Assembly (NCBI RefSeq): GCF_041927875.1
Contig: NZ_JBHFHN010000003.1
Strand: one strand, 5' to 3'
DNA: 64,000 nucleotides
Source of the DNA: Paracoccus sp041927875
GTDB taxonomy: Bacteria; Pseudomonadota; Alphaproteobacteria; Rhodobacterales; Rhodobacteraceae
A program made the translations under genes and the position numbers. The notes beneath the pieces were generated by a model. That model worked only from the letters and a program-made list of their open reading frames with translations. It made no database searches and was not told the origin of the DNA. Shown one piece after another: positions 35,065-43,702 of this stretch. The number at the start of each line of letters is the position of its first letter. Position 1 is the stretch's first letter.

Positions 35065-36390
35065 TTGGACCGCGCGGAAACCGGACGGTCGCTTTCCGAC
35101 CTGGTCGAGCGGATTGAGACGCCGATGGTCATAGCCGTCGATGGCGACTGGGGCACCGGCAAGACTGTGTTCTTGAAGCGTTGGGTCGGTGCACATCGCA
35201 AGCAATTCTCGGGGCGCGCGACGACGGTTTATATTGATGCCTTCGCACAGGATTATCTGGACGACCCTTTGACGGCGATATTGAGTCCATTGCTGCAACG
35301 TCTGCCGAAGGGTGGGGAGTCGAATAGTGTTGCGAGCAAGCTGAAACAGGCTGCCCCGAAGCTGGCGCGAGCATCGGTACGTGTCGGCTTGGCCGCCGTA
35401 ACGAGCGGCCTTAGTGAGCTTGCCGTCGGCGCTGTCAATCTGGGGAAGGTCGCCGACCAAGCGGCTCAAGCGGCCGTGCGAAAGGCCGGGAGCGATGCCG
35501 ACGCGGCAGCTAACGGGTTCTGGAAAGCGCATGATGAACGCCAAGACGCGATGGACCAATTACGCGAGGCGCTTCGGGAGTTGACCCAGCCGCAGGACGA
35601 TGGCGGTGCTGCGCAGCCGTTGGTTGTCGTCGTCGATGAGCTGGACCGCTGTCGGCCGGATTATGCCTTGTCGCTGCTGGAGGTCATCAAGCACGTTTTT
35701 TCTGTGGCAAATGTTCACTTTGTTCTGGGCGTGAATCTGGTCGCGCTGCGGCACAGCGTCCATGCGCGCTATGGCGCCGGCATGGATGCGCCGCGTTACC
35801 TTCAGCGGTTCATCACGCTAAGCCTTTCGTTGCCCATGCGATCAGAAGCGGGGCAAAATGGTTATCTTGCACTGGCTTATTTTGAGCGAGAGTTCGCGCA
35901 GATGGTAGACCGCGATGCGCCGATTTTCACGGTGGGAAGCCAGCTTTTGTCGTTGCTATGCCGGTCAAGGCAGCTGTCGTTACGGGATGTTCAAAGGTTG
36001 ATGAGCCGGTTCGTCTTGCTGCCGTTTCGTATGAAAGGGGGGTATGACGGAATTTCCTGGACATATCTCACAATAACCTTGGCAGCGATGAAGGAGCTTT
36101 CCCCCGAGCTGTTCACAAGAGCAGCTGAAGGGGGTCTGGCGCAGAGCGACGTGACAAATTTCTTAGGCATAAATAGCGAAATGATCGATAGCACCGCCGA
36201 AGGGCGATCCAGCTATGATCATGGCGCATTCTTGTTTAATGGAGTTTGGCGTGCCGCATTGGGAGACCCCAAAATGACGGAGGAGGAACGCAGTCATTTT
36301 GGGCGGTTCGGTGATTTTGACCGTCCGCGCGATTCACGGGTAACTTCGGCCATTACGCAATATCTGGATAGAATCGAACTGTTGAATTGA
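35065..36390 (+). CDS. KAP-family P-loop ATPase, N-terminally interrupted
   Basis: This 441-residue protein if started at TTG 35065, which has GAAGG seven bases upstream. Walker A is DGDWGTGKT (residues 26-34) and Walker B is VVVDELDRCRPDYALSLLEVIKH, both typical of KAP NTPases (Kidins220/PifA family). An Ala/Gly-rich stretch (about 100-140) sits where many KAP proteins have membrane helices, but it is not clearly hydrophobic enough. PifA excludes phage T7, and other KAP proteins occur in defence systems, so a defence role is possible but unproven. Base composition is visibly lower in GC than the flanks. The original start appears to be 34996, cut off by an in-frame TAG. Confidence 0.8.
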   Translation: MDRAETGRSLSDLVERIETPMVIAVDGDWGTGKTVFLKRWVGAHRKQFSGRATTVYIDAFAQDYLDDPLTAILSPLLQRLPKGGESNSVASKLKQAAPKLARASVRVGLAAVTSGLSELAVGAVNLGKVADQAAQAAVRKAGSDADAAANGFWKAHDERQDAMDQLREALRELTQPQDDGGAAQPLVVVVDELDRCRPDYALSLLEVIKHVFSVANVHFVLGVNLVALRHSVHARYGAGMDAPRYLQRFITLSLSLPMRSEAGQNGYLALAYFEREFAQMVDRDAPIFTVGSQLLSLLCRSRQLSLRDVQRLMSRFVLLPFRMKGGYDGISWTYLTITLAAMKELSPELFTRAAEGGLAQSDVTNFLGINSEMIDSTAEGRSSYDHGAFLFNGVWRAALGDPKMTEEERSHFGRFGDFDRPRDSRVTSAITQYLDRIELLN

Positions 36391-36459
36391 CCGGCCGGGA
36401 AGATGTGTTCTGGCAGACCCGGCGCCAGTCCGTGCCAACACGCTGCCTACCGATGCAAA

Positions 36460-36483
36460 AACGCCCGCCTTTCGGCGGGCGTT
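36460..36483 (-). terminator. Intrinsic terminator behind ftsK (also faces the KAP gene)
   Basis: A 10-base-pair stem AACGCCCGCC / GGCGGGCGTT with a 4-base loop. On the minus strand it is followed by TTTGC after the TT of the stem, giving a run of five T, so it terminates ftsK. On the plus strand it ends about 90 bases behind the KAP stop and may also stop that transcript. Confidence 0.85.
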
Positions 36484-36508
36484 GCCTTGTTGCACGGCTG
36501 GCCCCGGC

Positions 36509-39250
36509 TTACACCTCGGGCACCAGCACCTCGCGCTTGCCGACGTGGTTGGCGGGGCTGACGACGCCCTGTTCCTCCATCTGTTCGACCAGACGGGCGG
36601 CTTTGTTATAGCCGATCGCCAGCTTGCGCTGGATATAGCTGGTCGAGCATTTGCGGTCGCGCGCCACGATGGCGACGGCTTGGTCATACAGCACGTCATC
36701 GCCCTCACCCGAGCCGAGGCCCAGCACCAGGTCGATGTCGGATGCCGCGTCCTCATCGGGGCCATCGACGACGCCCGACAGGTATTCAGGCGGGCCGAAG
36801 GATTTCAGGTGGTTCACCACTTCCTCGACCTCCTCGTCGCTGACGAAGGGGCCGTGGACGCGGGTGATGCGGGCGCCACCGGCCATATACAGCATGTCGC
36901 CCATGCCCAGCAGCTGTTCCGCGCCCTGTTCGCCCAGGATCGTGCGGCTGTCGATCTTGGACGTCACCTGGAAGGAAATCCGGGTCGGGAAGTTGGCCTT
37001 GATCGTGCCGGTGATGACATCGACCGAGGGGCGCTGCGTGGCCATGATGATATGGATGCCGCTGGCGCGGGCCATCTGGGCAAGGCGCTGGATGCAGGCC
37101 TCGATCTCCTTGCCGGCGACCATCATCAGGTCGGCCATCTCATCGACGACGACGACGATATAGGGGATCGTCTCGGGGGCGAACTCCTCGGTTTCAAAGA
37201 TCGGGTCGCCGGTGTCCTCGTCAAAGCCGGTCTGGACGGTGCGCTTGAACATCTCGGCCTTGTCCAGCGCGTCGCGGACGCGGGCGTTATAGCTTTCGAT
37301 GTTGCGCACGCCCATTTTCGACATGCGGCGGTAACGCTCTTCCATCTCGCCCACCACCCATTTCAGGGCGACGACGGCCTTTTTCGGGTCGGTCACGACC
37401 GGCGACAGAAGATGCGGGATGCCGTCATAGACTGACAGTTCCAGCATCTTGGGGTCGATCATGATGAGGCGGCATTCGGCGGGCGACAGCTTGTAAAGCA
37501 GCGACAGGATCATGGTGTTGATCGCCACCGACTTGCCCGAGCCGGTGGTGCCCGCGATCAAGAGGTGGGGCATCTTGGCCAGGTTCGCCACCACGGGATC
37601 GCCCGCGATGTCCTTGCCCAGGGCCAGCGGCAGCCGCATCGTGCTGTCGCCAAAGTCGCGGGCGGCCAGGATCTCGCGCAACACCACCTTTTCGCGCTGC
37701 GCATTGGGCAGTTCGATCCCGATCACGCTGCGCCCCGGCACGGTCGAGACGCGCGCCGACAGCGCCGACATGCTGCGCGCGATGTCGTCGGCCAGGCCGA
37801 TGACGCGGCTGGCCTTCAGCCCCGGCGCGGGTTCCAGTTCATACATTGTGACGACCGGGCCGGGTTTGACGGCCACGATGTCGCCCTTGACGCCGTAATC
37901 GTCCAGCACGGATTCCAGCATCCGGGCGTTTTCCTCCAGCGCGTCATTCGACAGGGTATGGCGCTGGACGTGGATCGGGTTGGTCAGAAGCGACAGGGGC
38001 GGAAACTCCCACGCGGGGGCGGGGTCGTCAAAGCGCAGGCGCGGCTGGGCCTCGGCCATCGCCTGACGCGAGGGGGCGGGCTTGCGCGCAGGCGCGGGCT
38101 GCACGACTCCGGGCGCCGGATCGGCGCGGCGCGCGGTCAGCATCGGCTCGGCCGGAAGGTCGGGCCAGTCCTCATCATCCGCGGCACCGCGAAGGGCGGG
38201 TTCGGCGCGCGGCGCGAAGGCGGCATCATCGGCATCCGGGCGGCGGCCCAGGTTCAGCCGCGCGGTGACGGCCGCCAGGGCCGAGGACAGCACCGGGGCG
38301 CGCGGGGCCGAGTCCAGCGGCGTGGGGTCATAGGCCGGATGATCGGCGGGGGCCGATTGCGGGCGTTCGGCGCGCAGCTTGACGGCCTCGGCGATGCGGG
38401 CGCGGATGCGGTCCTGCGAGGGGGCGTCGACATCGGGCCAATCGGGGTGATTGTCGACCAGTTCGGGTTCAACCGGGTCAGGCGCGGGCGCGCGCTTCAG
38501 CCGGCTGACAAGGCCCGACAGGCGCGGCTCGGCCGTCGCTGTCGGCTGGGCTGCGGGCGCACGGCGGTCGCGCAGGCCCTGCGCCGCGCCCTGGGTCAGC
38601 GCCGCGCCCCGGCCCAGGGCGCGCATCAGCGCGTCATAGGCGGTGATCGCGCCGGTCACCAGAAAGCGGCGGATGGTGGCGATCTCGACCCGGTCGAAGC
38701 CCAGCACGAAGGCGCCAAAGGCAAAGACCAGCACGAACAGGATCAGCGCCAGCAGCTTGATGCCGACGGCCGCGGAAAACGGCGTCATGCCGATCAGCGC
38801 GCCCATCAGCATGTCGCCGAAGTAGCCGCCCATGCCGAAGCTTTGCGTCCAGCCGACCGGCGGCAGATGCGAGGCGGCATAGGCCGACAGGATCGCCACC
38901 CAGATCGGCACGAAGATGGCGCGGGTCACGCGCTCCTCGCCGCGGTGGAACATGTAGCGCAGGCCCCACAGCATCGGCGCGATCGCCAGCCCCCAGGCCC
39001 CCTGCCCCGCCACCATGAACAAGGGCGCCGACAGTGCCGCGCCGAACCGGCCCAGCCAGTTCTGCGCATCGGCATCGGTCGCGTCGAACCAGGACGGATC
39101 CTCGGGCGTATAGCTGGCCAGGGCCAGGGCCACGATCACCCCCAGAACCACCAGCCCCAACCCGATCAATTCGCGCCCGCGACGTTCCAGCGCCGCTTGG
39201 GTGGATTGATCGAACAAGGGATCGCGTTGCCGTGCCTGCCAGGATGCCAT
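36509..39250 (-). CDS. ftsK: DNA translocase FtsK
   Basis: This 913-residue division-associated DNA pump has an N-terminal membrane domain with about four segments (residues 28-195), a Pro-rich linker (about 215-390), a motor domain with Walker A GTTGSGKSVA and Walker B VVVVDEMADLMM, RPSVDVITGTIKANFP, and a C-terminal gamma winged helix (CSTSYIQRKLAIGYNKAARL) that reads KOPS sites. It resolves and segregates chromosome termini at the septum. It is preceded by an aminotransferase gene 12 bases away. Confidence 0.97.
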   Translation of the reverse strand: MASWQARQRDPLFDQSTQAALERRGRELIGLGLVVLGVIVALALASYTPEDPSWFDATDADAQNWLGRFGAALSAPLFMVAGQGAWGLAIAPMLWGLRYMFHRGEERVTRAIFVPIWVAILSAYAASHLPPVGWTQSFGMGGYFGDMLMGALIGMTPFSAAVGIKLLALILFVLVFAFGAFVLGFDRVEIATIRRFLVTGAITAYDALMRALGRGAALTQGAAQGLRDRRAPAAQPTATAEPRLSGLVSRLKRAPAPDPVEPELVDNHPDWPDVDAPSQDRIRARIAEAVKLRAERPQSAPADHPAYDPTPLDSAPRAPVLSSALAAVTARLNLGRRPDADDAAFAPRAEPALRGAADDEDWPDLPAEPMLTARRADPAPGVVQPAPARKPAPSRQAMAEAQPRLRFDDPAPAWEFPPLSLLTNPIHVQRHTLSNDALEENARMLESVLDDYGVKGDIVAVKPGPVVTMYELEPAPGLKASRVIGLADDIARSMSALSARVSTVPGRSVIGIELPNAQREKVVLREILAARDFGDSTMRLPLALGKDIAGDPVVANLAKMPHLLIAGTTGSGKSVAINTMILSLLYKLSPAECRLIMIDPKMLELSVYDGIPHLLSPVVTDPKKAVVALKWVVGEMEERYRRMSKMGVRNIESYNARVRDALDKAEMFKRTVQTGFDEDTGDPIFETEEFAPETIPYIVVVVDEMADLMMVAGKEIEACIQRLAQMARASGIHIIMATQRPSVDVITGTIKANFPTRISFQVTSKIDSRTILGEQGAEQLLGMGDMLYMAGGARITRVHGPFVSDEEVEEVVNHLKSFGPPEYLSGVVDGPDEDAASDIDLVLGLGSGEGDDVLYDQAVAIVARDRKCSTSYIQRKLAIGYNKAARLVEQMEEQGVVSPANHVGKREVLVPEV

Positions 39251-39262
39251 GGTCGTCGGTCC

Positions 39263-40453
39263 TTATCGAAAGATCGTGTCGCGCAGCGCGGTCAGGCCGC
39301 GCGCGATGTCGTCAAGCGGGGTGACAAGCGCCACCCGGATATAGCGGTCAGCCGGGTTCAGCCCATCGACCGCACGGCCCAGATAGCCACCCGGCAGCAC
39401 CCGCACCCCCGTTTCGCGCCACAGTTTCAGCGCCGCATCCTCGCCCGTGCCGATCTGTTCGGGCACCGGCAGCCACAGGAAGAAGCCGCCCGCCGGGGTC
39501 TCATACCCCTGCACGCCGGCGAAGATGTCGGCAGCCAAAGCGAACTTGTCGTTATACAGGCGGCGGTTCTCGATGACATGGTATTCATCCGCCCAGACGC
39601 GGGCAGCGGCGTGCTGCAACGGCAGCGGCAGCGGCGCACCGGCATAGTTGCGCAACTGCCGCACCGCCCGGATCGAGGCCACACCGCCCGCCACGAAACC
39701 CGACCGCAGCCCCGGCAGGTTCGAGCGTTTGGACAGCGAATGGAACGCCAGCACCCGTTCGGGATCGGCACCCTGCGCGGCGGCCACGGCCAGAATGCCG
39801 GGGGGCGGGGTGTCGCGGTAGATCTCGGCATAGCATTCATCCGCGAAGACGCGGAAATCATGCTGTTCGGCCAAAGCCAGCAGATCGGCCAGATAATCGG
39901 CACTGGCGACCGCACCCTGCGGATTTGCGGGAGAACACAGATAGGCCGCCACGGTGCGGTCCAGCACGTCGCGCGGCAGGCCGGCGAAATCGGGCAGATG
40001 GCCGTTCTCGGCGCGGGCGGGCACGAACACGGGTTCAGCCCCGGCGGCCAGGGCGGCCACGGCATAGACCTGATAGAAGGGGTTGGGGATCAGCACCACC
40101 GGGCGCGCGCCGCGCTTGGTTTCCGGCACCAGGGCAAGGGCCGCGTTGAACAGCCCCTCGCGCGTGCCGTTCAGCACCATCAGCCGGTCGGCCGCCACGC
40201 TGACGCCATAGCGACGGCTGATCCAGTCGCTGATCGCACCCAGAAGTTCGGGCGTGCCCTCATTCGTCGGGTAGCGGCCGAAATCGGCCAGGCTGTCGGC
40301 AATCGCCGCACCGACGAAATCGGGGAAGGCGTGGCGCGGCTCGCCAATGGTCATGTTGATCGGCTCGGCCCCCGGCGGATGGGGGTCAAGCAGCGCACGC
40401 AGGCGCGGGAATGCGTATTCGGGCAGGTTCAGGAACCGCTCGGGGAAAGTCAT
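39263..40453 (-). CDS. Class I/II aminotransferase, possibly N-succinyldiaminopimelate aminotransferase (DapC-like)
   Basis: This 396-residue fold-type I PLP enzyme has LPEYAFPRL and MTIGEPRH near the N-terminus, ANPQG near residue 176, D205 in VFADECYAEIY, and the PLP lysine K242 in HSLSKRSNLPGLRSGF. These segments are closest to the DapC-like group acting in lysine/diaminopimelate synthesis, and dapE lies elsewhere in the window. The substrate remains an inference. The start at 40453 gives the family N-terminus MTFPERFLNLPEY. Confidence 0.85.
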   Translation of the reverse strand: MTFPERFLNLPEYAFPRLRALLDPHPPGAEPINMTIGEPRHAFPDFVGAAIADSLADFGRYPTNEGTPELLGAISDWISRRYGVSVAADRLMVLNGTREGLFNAALALVPETKRGARPVVLIPNPFYQVYAVAALAAGAEPVFVPARAENGHLPDFAGLPRDVLDRTVAAYLCSPANPQGAVASADYLADLLALAEQHDFRVFADECYAEIYRDTPPPGILAVAAAQGADPERVLAFHSLSKRSNLPGLRSGFVAGGVASIRAVRQLRNYAGAPLPLPLQHAAARVWADEYHVIENRRLYNDKFALAADIFAGVQGYETPAGGFFLWLPVPEQIGTGEDAALKLWRETGVRVLPGGYLGRAVDGLNPADRYIRVALVTPLDDIARGLTALRDTIFR

Positions 40454-40641
40454 GGCTGCCTCATGTCCGGGGTCGTTGCGCCCCGTTTTTCCGCACGTTA
40501 CCGAAACCGGCAGGGCGCGTCCAGAAAAACGCGGGTCGGCAGGGGCAAAAGCCTTTGCGCCGTGGCACATCGGTCAGGCGATTGACTATGCCCGCACCCA
40601 TCGTCACAACGGATGACGGAACGGCAAGTGGGGGGAAAGGC
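40454..40641. other. Divergent intergenic region aminotransferase / scoA
   Basis: These 188 bases hold the start regions of two divergent genes. A GCAAAAGCCTTTGC near-palindrome lies at 40544-40557, and TTGACT at about 40580 may be a -35 for scoA without a good -10. No gene is recognised inside. Confidence 0.4.
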
Positions 40642-41337
40642 ATGTCCAAAGTCTATGCCAGTGCAACCGAGGCCCTGGATGGCCTGCTGAAGGACGGGAT
40701 GATGATCGCGGCGGGCGGCTTTGGCCTGTGCGGCATCCCGGAACTGCTGATCGACGCGATTGTCGACAGCGGCGTGAAGGATCTGACGATCGCATCCAAC
40801 AACTGCGGGGTCGACGGCTTCGGTCTGGGCAAGCTGCTGGACACCAAGCAGATCAGGAAGATGATGTCCTCCTATGTCGGTGAAAACGCCGAGTTCATGC
40901 GCCAGTATCTGAGCGGAGAGCTTGAGCTGGAGTTCAACCCTCAGGGCACACTGGCCGAACGGATGCGCGCCGGTGGGGCCGGTATTCCCGGTTTCTACAC
41001 CAAGACCGGCGTCGGCACGGTGGTGGCCGAGGGCAAGGAGATCAAGACCTTCGACGGTCAGGATTATGTGCTGGAACGCGGCATCGTCGCCGATCTGGCC
41101 ATCGTCAAGGCGTGGAAGGCCGATGAAACCGGCAACGTCGTGTTCCGCAAGACGGCGCGCAACTTCAACGTCCCCGCCGCCACCTGCGGCCGCGTCTGCG
41201 TCTGCGAGGTCGAGGAGATCGTTCCGACCGGTTCGCTGGACCCGGACTGCATCCACCTGCCGGGCATCTACATCCACCGCCTGATCGCAGGCCAACACGA
41301 AAAGCGCATCGAACAGCGCACCACGCGGAAAGGGTAA
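40642..41337 (+). CDS. scoA: 3-oxoacid CoA-transferase subunit A
   Basis: This 231-residue alpha subunit of succinyl-CoA:3-ketoacid CoA transferase activates acetoacetate in ketone body and polyhydroxybutyrate breakdown. Typical features are GMMIAAGGFGLCGIPE, SNNCGVDGFGLG, GAGIPGFYTKTGVGT and NFNVPAATCG. The start is set by GGGGGAAAGG just upstream. The frame extending further upstream is not protein. scoB follows 4 bases later. Confidence 0.96.
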   Translation: MSKVYASATEALDGLLKDGMMIAAGGFGLCGIPELLIDAIVDSGVKDLTIASNNCGVDGFGLGKLLDTKQIRKMMSSYVGENAEFMRQYLSGELELEFNPQGTLAERMRAGGAGIPGFYTKTGVGTVVAEGKEIKTFDGQDYVLERGIVADLAIVKAWKADETGNVVFRKTARNFNVPAATCGRVCVCEVEEIVPTGSLDPDCIHLPGIYIHRLIAGQHEKRIEQRTTRKG

Positions 41338-41341
41338 CGGC

Positions 41342-41971
41342 ATGGCATGGGATCGGAACCAACTGGCCGAACGCGCCGCCAAGGAATTGCAGGACGGCTG
41401 GTATGTGAACCTTGGCATCGGCATTCCGACGCTGGTGGCGAACTACATCCCGAAGGGGATGCATGTGACGCTGCAATCCGAAAACGGGATGCTGGGCATC
41501 GGCCCCTTCCCGCTTGAGGGCGAGGAGGACGCCGACCTGATCAACGCCGGCAAGCAGACGATCAGCGAACTGCCGCATTCGGCCTATTTCGACAGCGCGC
41601 AGAGCTTTGCGATGATCCGCGGCGGCAAGATCGCCATGGCCATCCTGGGCGCGATGGAAGTGTCCGAGGAAGGCGACCTGGCGAACTGGATGATCCCCGG
41701 CAAGCTGGTCAAGGGCATGGGCGGCGCCATGGATCTGGTCGCGGGCGTGGGGCGCGTGGTCGTGGTGATGGACCACGCCAACAAGCACGGCGAAAGCAAG
41801 GTGCTGAAGGAATGCACCCTGCCGCTGACCGGGCGCAAGGTCGTGGACCGGATCATCACCAATCTGGGCGTGCTGGATGTCGTGCCGGGCGGGCTGAAGA
41901 TCGTCGAACTGGCCGATGGCGTGACCGAGGCGGAACTGCGCGCCGCGACCGAGGCGACGCTGGTTGACTGA
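41342..41971 (+). CDS. scoB: 3-oxoacid CoA-transferase subunit B
   Basis: This 209-residue beta subunit has the catalytic glutamate E47 in QSENGMLGIGP, GIGIPTLVANYIP upstream of it, and GAMDLVAGVGRVVVVMDH further on. It forms the active transferase with ScoA. Its end overlaps a thioesterase gene by 8 bases. Confidence 0.97.
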   Translation: MAWDRNQLAERAAKELQDGWYVNLGIGIPTLVANYIPKGMHVTLQSENGMLGIGPFPLEGEEDADLINAGKQTISELPHSAYFDSAQSFAMIRGGKIAMAILGAMEVSEEGDLANWMIPGKLVKGMGGAMDLVAGVGRVVVVMDHANKHGESKVLKECTLPLTGRKVVDRIITNLGVLDVVPGGLKIVELADGVTEAELRAATEATLVD

Positions 41972-42389
41972 CCTCGCCCCCGCGCGCGAGGCCGAGATCC
42001 GCGCCAGTTTCGCGCGCCAGACGATGATGGAAACGCTTGGGGGGCAGATCGTCGATCTGGCCCCCGGCACCTGCACCCTGGCCGCGCCGATCCTGCCCGG
42101 CGCGCGTCAGCAGCATGGCGTGGGCCATGCCGGGCTGACCTTCACCCTGGGCGATACCGCCGCCGGTTACGCCGCCGCGACGCTGATCCCCGAGGGGCAG
42201 GACGTGATGACCGCCGAGATCAAGATCAACCTGCTGCGCCCCGCCGAGGGCGCGCGGCTGATCGCCATCGGCCGCGTGGTCAAGCCGGGCCGCAAGCTGG
42301 TGGTCGTCACCGCCGAGGTCTTTGCCGAGAACACGGACGGCGCGCGCAAGCTGATCGCCATCCTGCAAGGCACGATGATACCCGCCTGA
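41964..42389 (+). CDS. PaaI-type hotdog-fold thioesterase
   Basis: This 141-residue acyl-CoA thioesterase of the PaaI/YdiI group has QHGVGHAGLTFTLGDTAAGYAA with the catalytic acid in GDTA, MTAEIKINLLRPA and VVTAEVFAE. A TTG start overlapping the end of scoB is the likely one, so the protein is translationally coupled to the CoA transferase. It may release CoA from a side product of ketone-body metabolism; the substrate is not known. Confidence 0.85.
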   Translation: MTDLAPAREAEIRASFARQTMMETLGGQIVDLAPGTCTLAAPILPGARQQHGVGHAGLTFTLGDTAAGYAAATLIPEGQDVMTAEIKINLLRPAEGARLIAIGRVVKPGRKLVVVTAEVFAENTDGARKLIAILQGTMIPA

Positions 42390-42398
42390 TGGCAACCC

Positions 42399-42451
42399 GC
42401 CGGGGGCCGTCTGCCTCCGGTCCCCCGAAGATATTTGCGCCAAGAAGAAAG
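42399..42451 (+). repeat. Dispersed GTATTTG-type repeat with G/C block, copy E
   Basis: On the plus strand a CCGGGGGCCGTCTGCCTCCGG block and CCCCC are followed by GATATTTGCGCCAAGAAGAA plus AG. The architecture equals copy D: G/C hairpin, C-run, ATTTG, CCAAGAA purine tail. It starts about 10 bases behind the thioesterase stop. Confidence 0.75.
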
Positions 42452-42479
42452 CAGGGGTCTTTCTTCCTGGTCGAGATAA

Positions 42480-42531
42480 CCCGGGGGGTAGGCCGCAGGC
42501 CGAGGGGGTAGGCCGAGGGGGCAGCGCCCCT
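42480..42531. repeat. Short tandem GGGGGTAGGCCG repeat and hairpin behind folD
   Basis: GGGGGTAGGCCG occurs twice (starting at about 42484 and 42504), and GGGGC-AGC-GCCCC (42518-42530) forms a hairpin directly at the folD stop. The hairpin resembles that of copy D and may terminate folD, although no T-run follows. Confidence 0.5.
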
Positions 42532-43422
42532 TTACGCGGTCAGGCCTTCGGGTTCGGCCAGGCCATTGGCGCGGCAGCAGGCGGTCAGGGTATTCGCCAG
42601 CAGGCAGGCGATGGTCATCGGCCCCACCCCGCCCGGCACCGGGGTGATGGCGCCCGCCACCTGCACGGCGCTGTCGAAGTCGACATCACCGACCAGCCGG
42701 GTCTTTTCGCCCGCCGCGATGCGGTTGATGCCCACGTCGATCACCGTCGCGCCGGGTTTCACCCAGTCGCCGGGGATCATCTGCGGCCGGCCCACGGCGG
42801 CGACAAGGATATCGGCACGGCGGCAGACCTCGGCCAGGTCTTTGGTGCGGCTATGGGCGATGGTCACCGTGCAGCTATCGCGCAGCAACAGTTGCGCCAT
42901 CGGCTTGCCGACGATGTTGCTGCGCCCCACCACCACCGCGTTCAGGCCCGAGAGGCTGCCCAGATGGTCGCGCAGCATCATCAGGCAACCCAGCGGCGTG
43001 CAGGGGACCATCGCCTTTTGCCCGGTCGCCAGCAGCCCGACATTCGAGATGTGAAACCCGTCGACATCCTTGGCCGGGTCGATGGCGTTCAGCACGGCTT
43101 CCTCGTCCAGGCCCTTGGGCAGCGGAAGTTGCACCAGGATACCATGCACCGCCGGATCGGCATTCAGCCGCGCGATCAGGTCCATCAGGGTCGCCTGATC
43201 GGTGCTGGCCTCCAGCCGGTGTTCAAAGCTGGCCATGCCGGCCTCGCGCGTCTGGATGCCCTTGTTCTTCACATAGACCTGGCTGGCGGGGTCTTCGCCG
43301 ACCAGCACCACGGCCAGGCCCGGCGTGATGCCGTGATCGGCCTTCAGCCGCGCCACCTGGTCGCCCACCTGCGCCCGCACGCGTGCCGCGAACGCCTTGC
43401 CGTCAATGATCGTCGCTATCAT
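42532..43422 (-). CDS. folD: Bifunctional methylenetetrahydrofolate dehydrogenase/cyclohydrolase FolD
   Basis: This 296-residue enzyme interconverts methylene- and formyl-tetrahydrofolate. It contains the catalytic Lys in SQVYVKNKG, QLPLPKGLDE, KDVDGFHISNVG, PCTPLGC, VVGRSNIVGKP and TPVPGGVGPMT. It lies downstream of fhs and a chorismate mutase gene, so the two folate enzymes are co-expressed. Its start overlaps the chorismate mutase end by 20 bases. Confidence 0.97.
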   Translation of the reverse strand: MIATIIDGKAFAARVRAQVGDQVARLKADHGITPGLAVVLVGEDPASQVYVKNKGIQTREAGMASFEHRLEASTDQATLMDLIARLNADPAVHGILVQLPLPKGLDEEAVLNAIDPAKDVDGFHISNVGLLATGQKAMVPCTPLGCLMMLRDHLGSLSGLNAVVVGRSNIVGKPMAQLLLRDSCTVTIAHSRTKDLAEVCRRADILVAAVGRPQMIPGDWVKPGATVIDVGINRIAAGEKTRLVGDVDFDSAVQVAGAITPVPGGVGPMTIACLLANTLTACCRANGLAEPEGLTA

Positions 43423-43702
43423 CCGTTTCCCCCAGGGCCTGTGCTTCGCGGGCGATGAAATGATCCATCAGCTGCCGCCAGATACGGTCAATCAGTTGCG
43501 GGTCCAAGCCCCGTTCGGCGGCGCGGCGCGCGACATGATGCGCCACTTCCTCGACCCGCGCGTCGATGCGGGCGGGAAGGCCATTGCCGCGCTTCAGCCG
43601 GATGGCATGGTCGATCAGCTGCTGGCGTTCGGCCAGAAGGTCGATCAGCCGGTCATCCAGCGCGTCGATCATGCCGCGCAATTCGGCCATGTTGGCGGGC
43701 AT
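43403..43702 (-). CDS. Chorismate mutase (AroQ type)
   Basis: This 99-residue all-helical protein resembles AroQ chorismate mutases: MAELRGMIDALDDRLIDLLAERQQLIDHAIRLK supplies the first catalytic Arg and Lys/Arg residues, and ARVEEVAHHVARRAAERGLDPQLIDRIWRQLMDHFI the second half. It converts chorismate to prephenate. It is tightly coupled to fhs by TGATG and overlaps folD. The link to folate genes has no obvious metabolic reason beyond chorismate being a folate precursor. Confidence 0.88.
   Translation of the reverse strand: MPANMAELRGMIDALDDRLIDLLAERQQLIDHAIRLKRGNGLPARIDARVEEVAHHVARRAAERGLDPQLIDRIWRQLMDHFIAREAQALGETDDSDDH

Noticed and set aside
35065..36390. QatABCD defence system (QatA is a KAP ATPase)
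   Set aside because: No QueC-like, TatD-like or QatB genes flank the ATPase. The downstream neighbour is ftsK.
37565..40585. Plus-strand open frame of about 1000 codons opposite ftsK and the aminotransferase
   Set aside because: It is a GC-driven shadow with no domain, no ribosome site, and composition typical of antisense frames. The same applies to the plus-strand frames at 8358-11408, 17595-20129 and 27240-29648.
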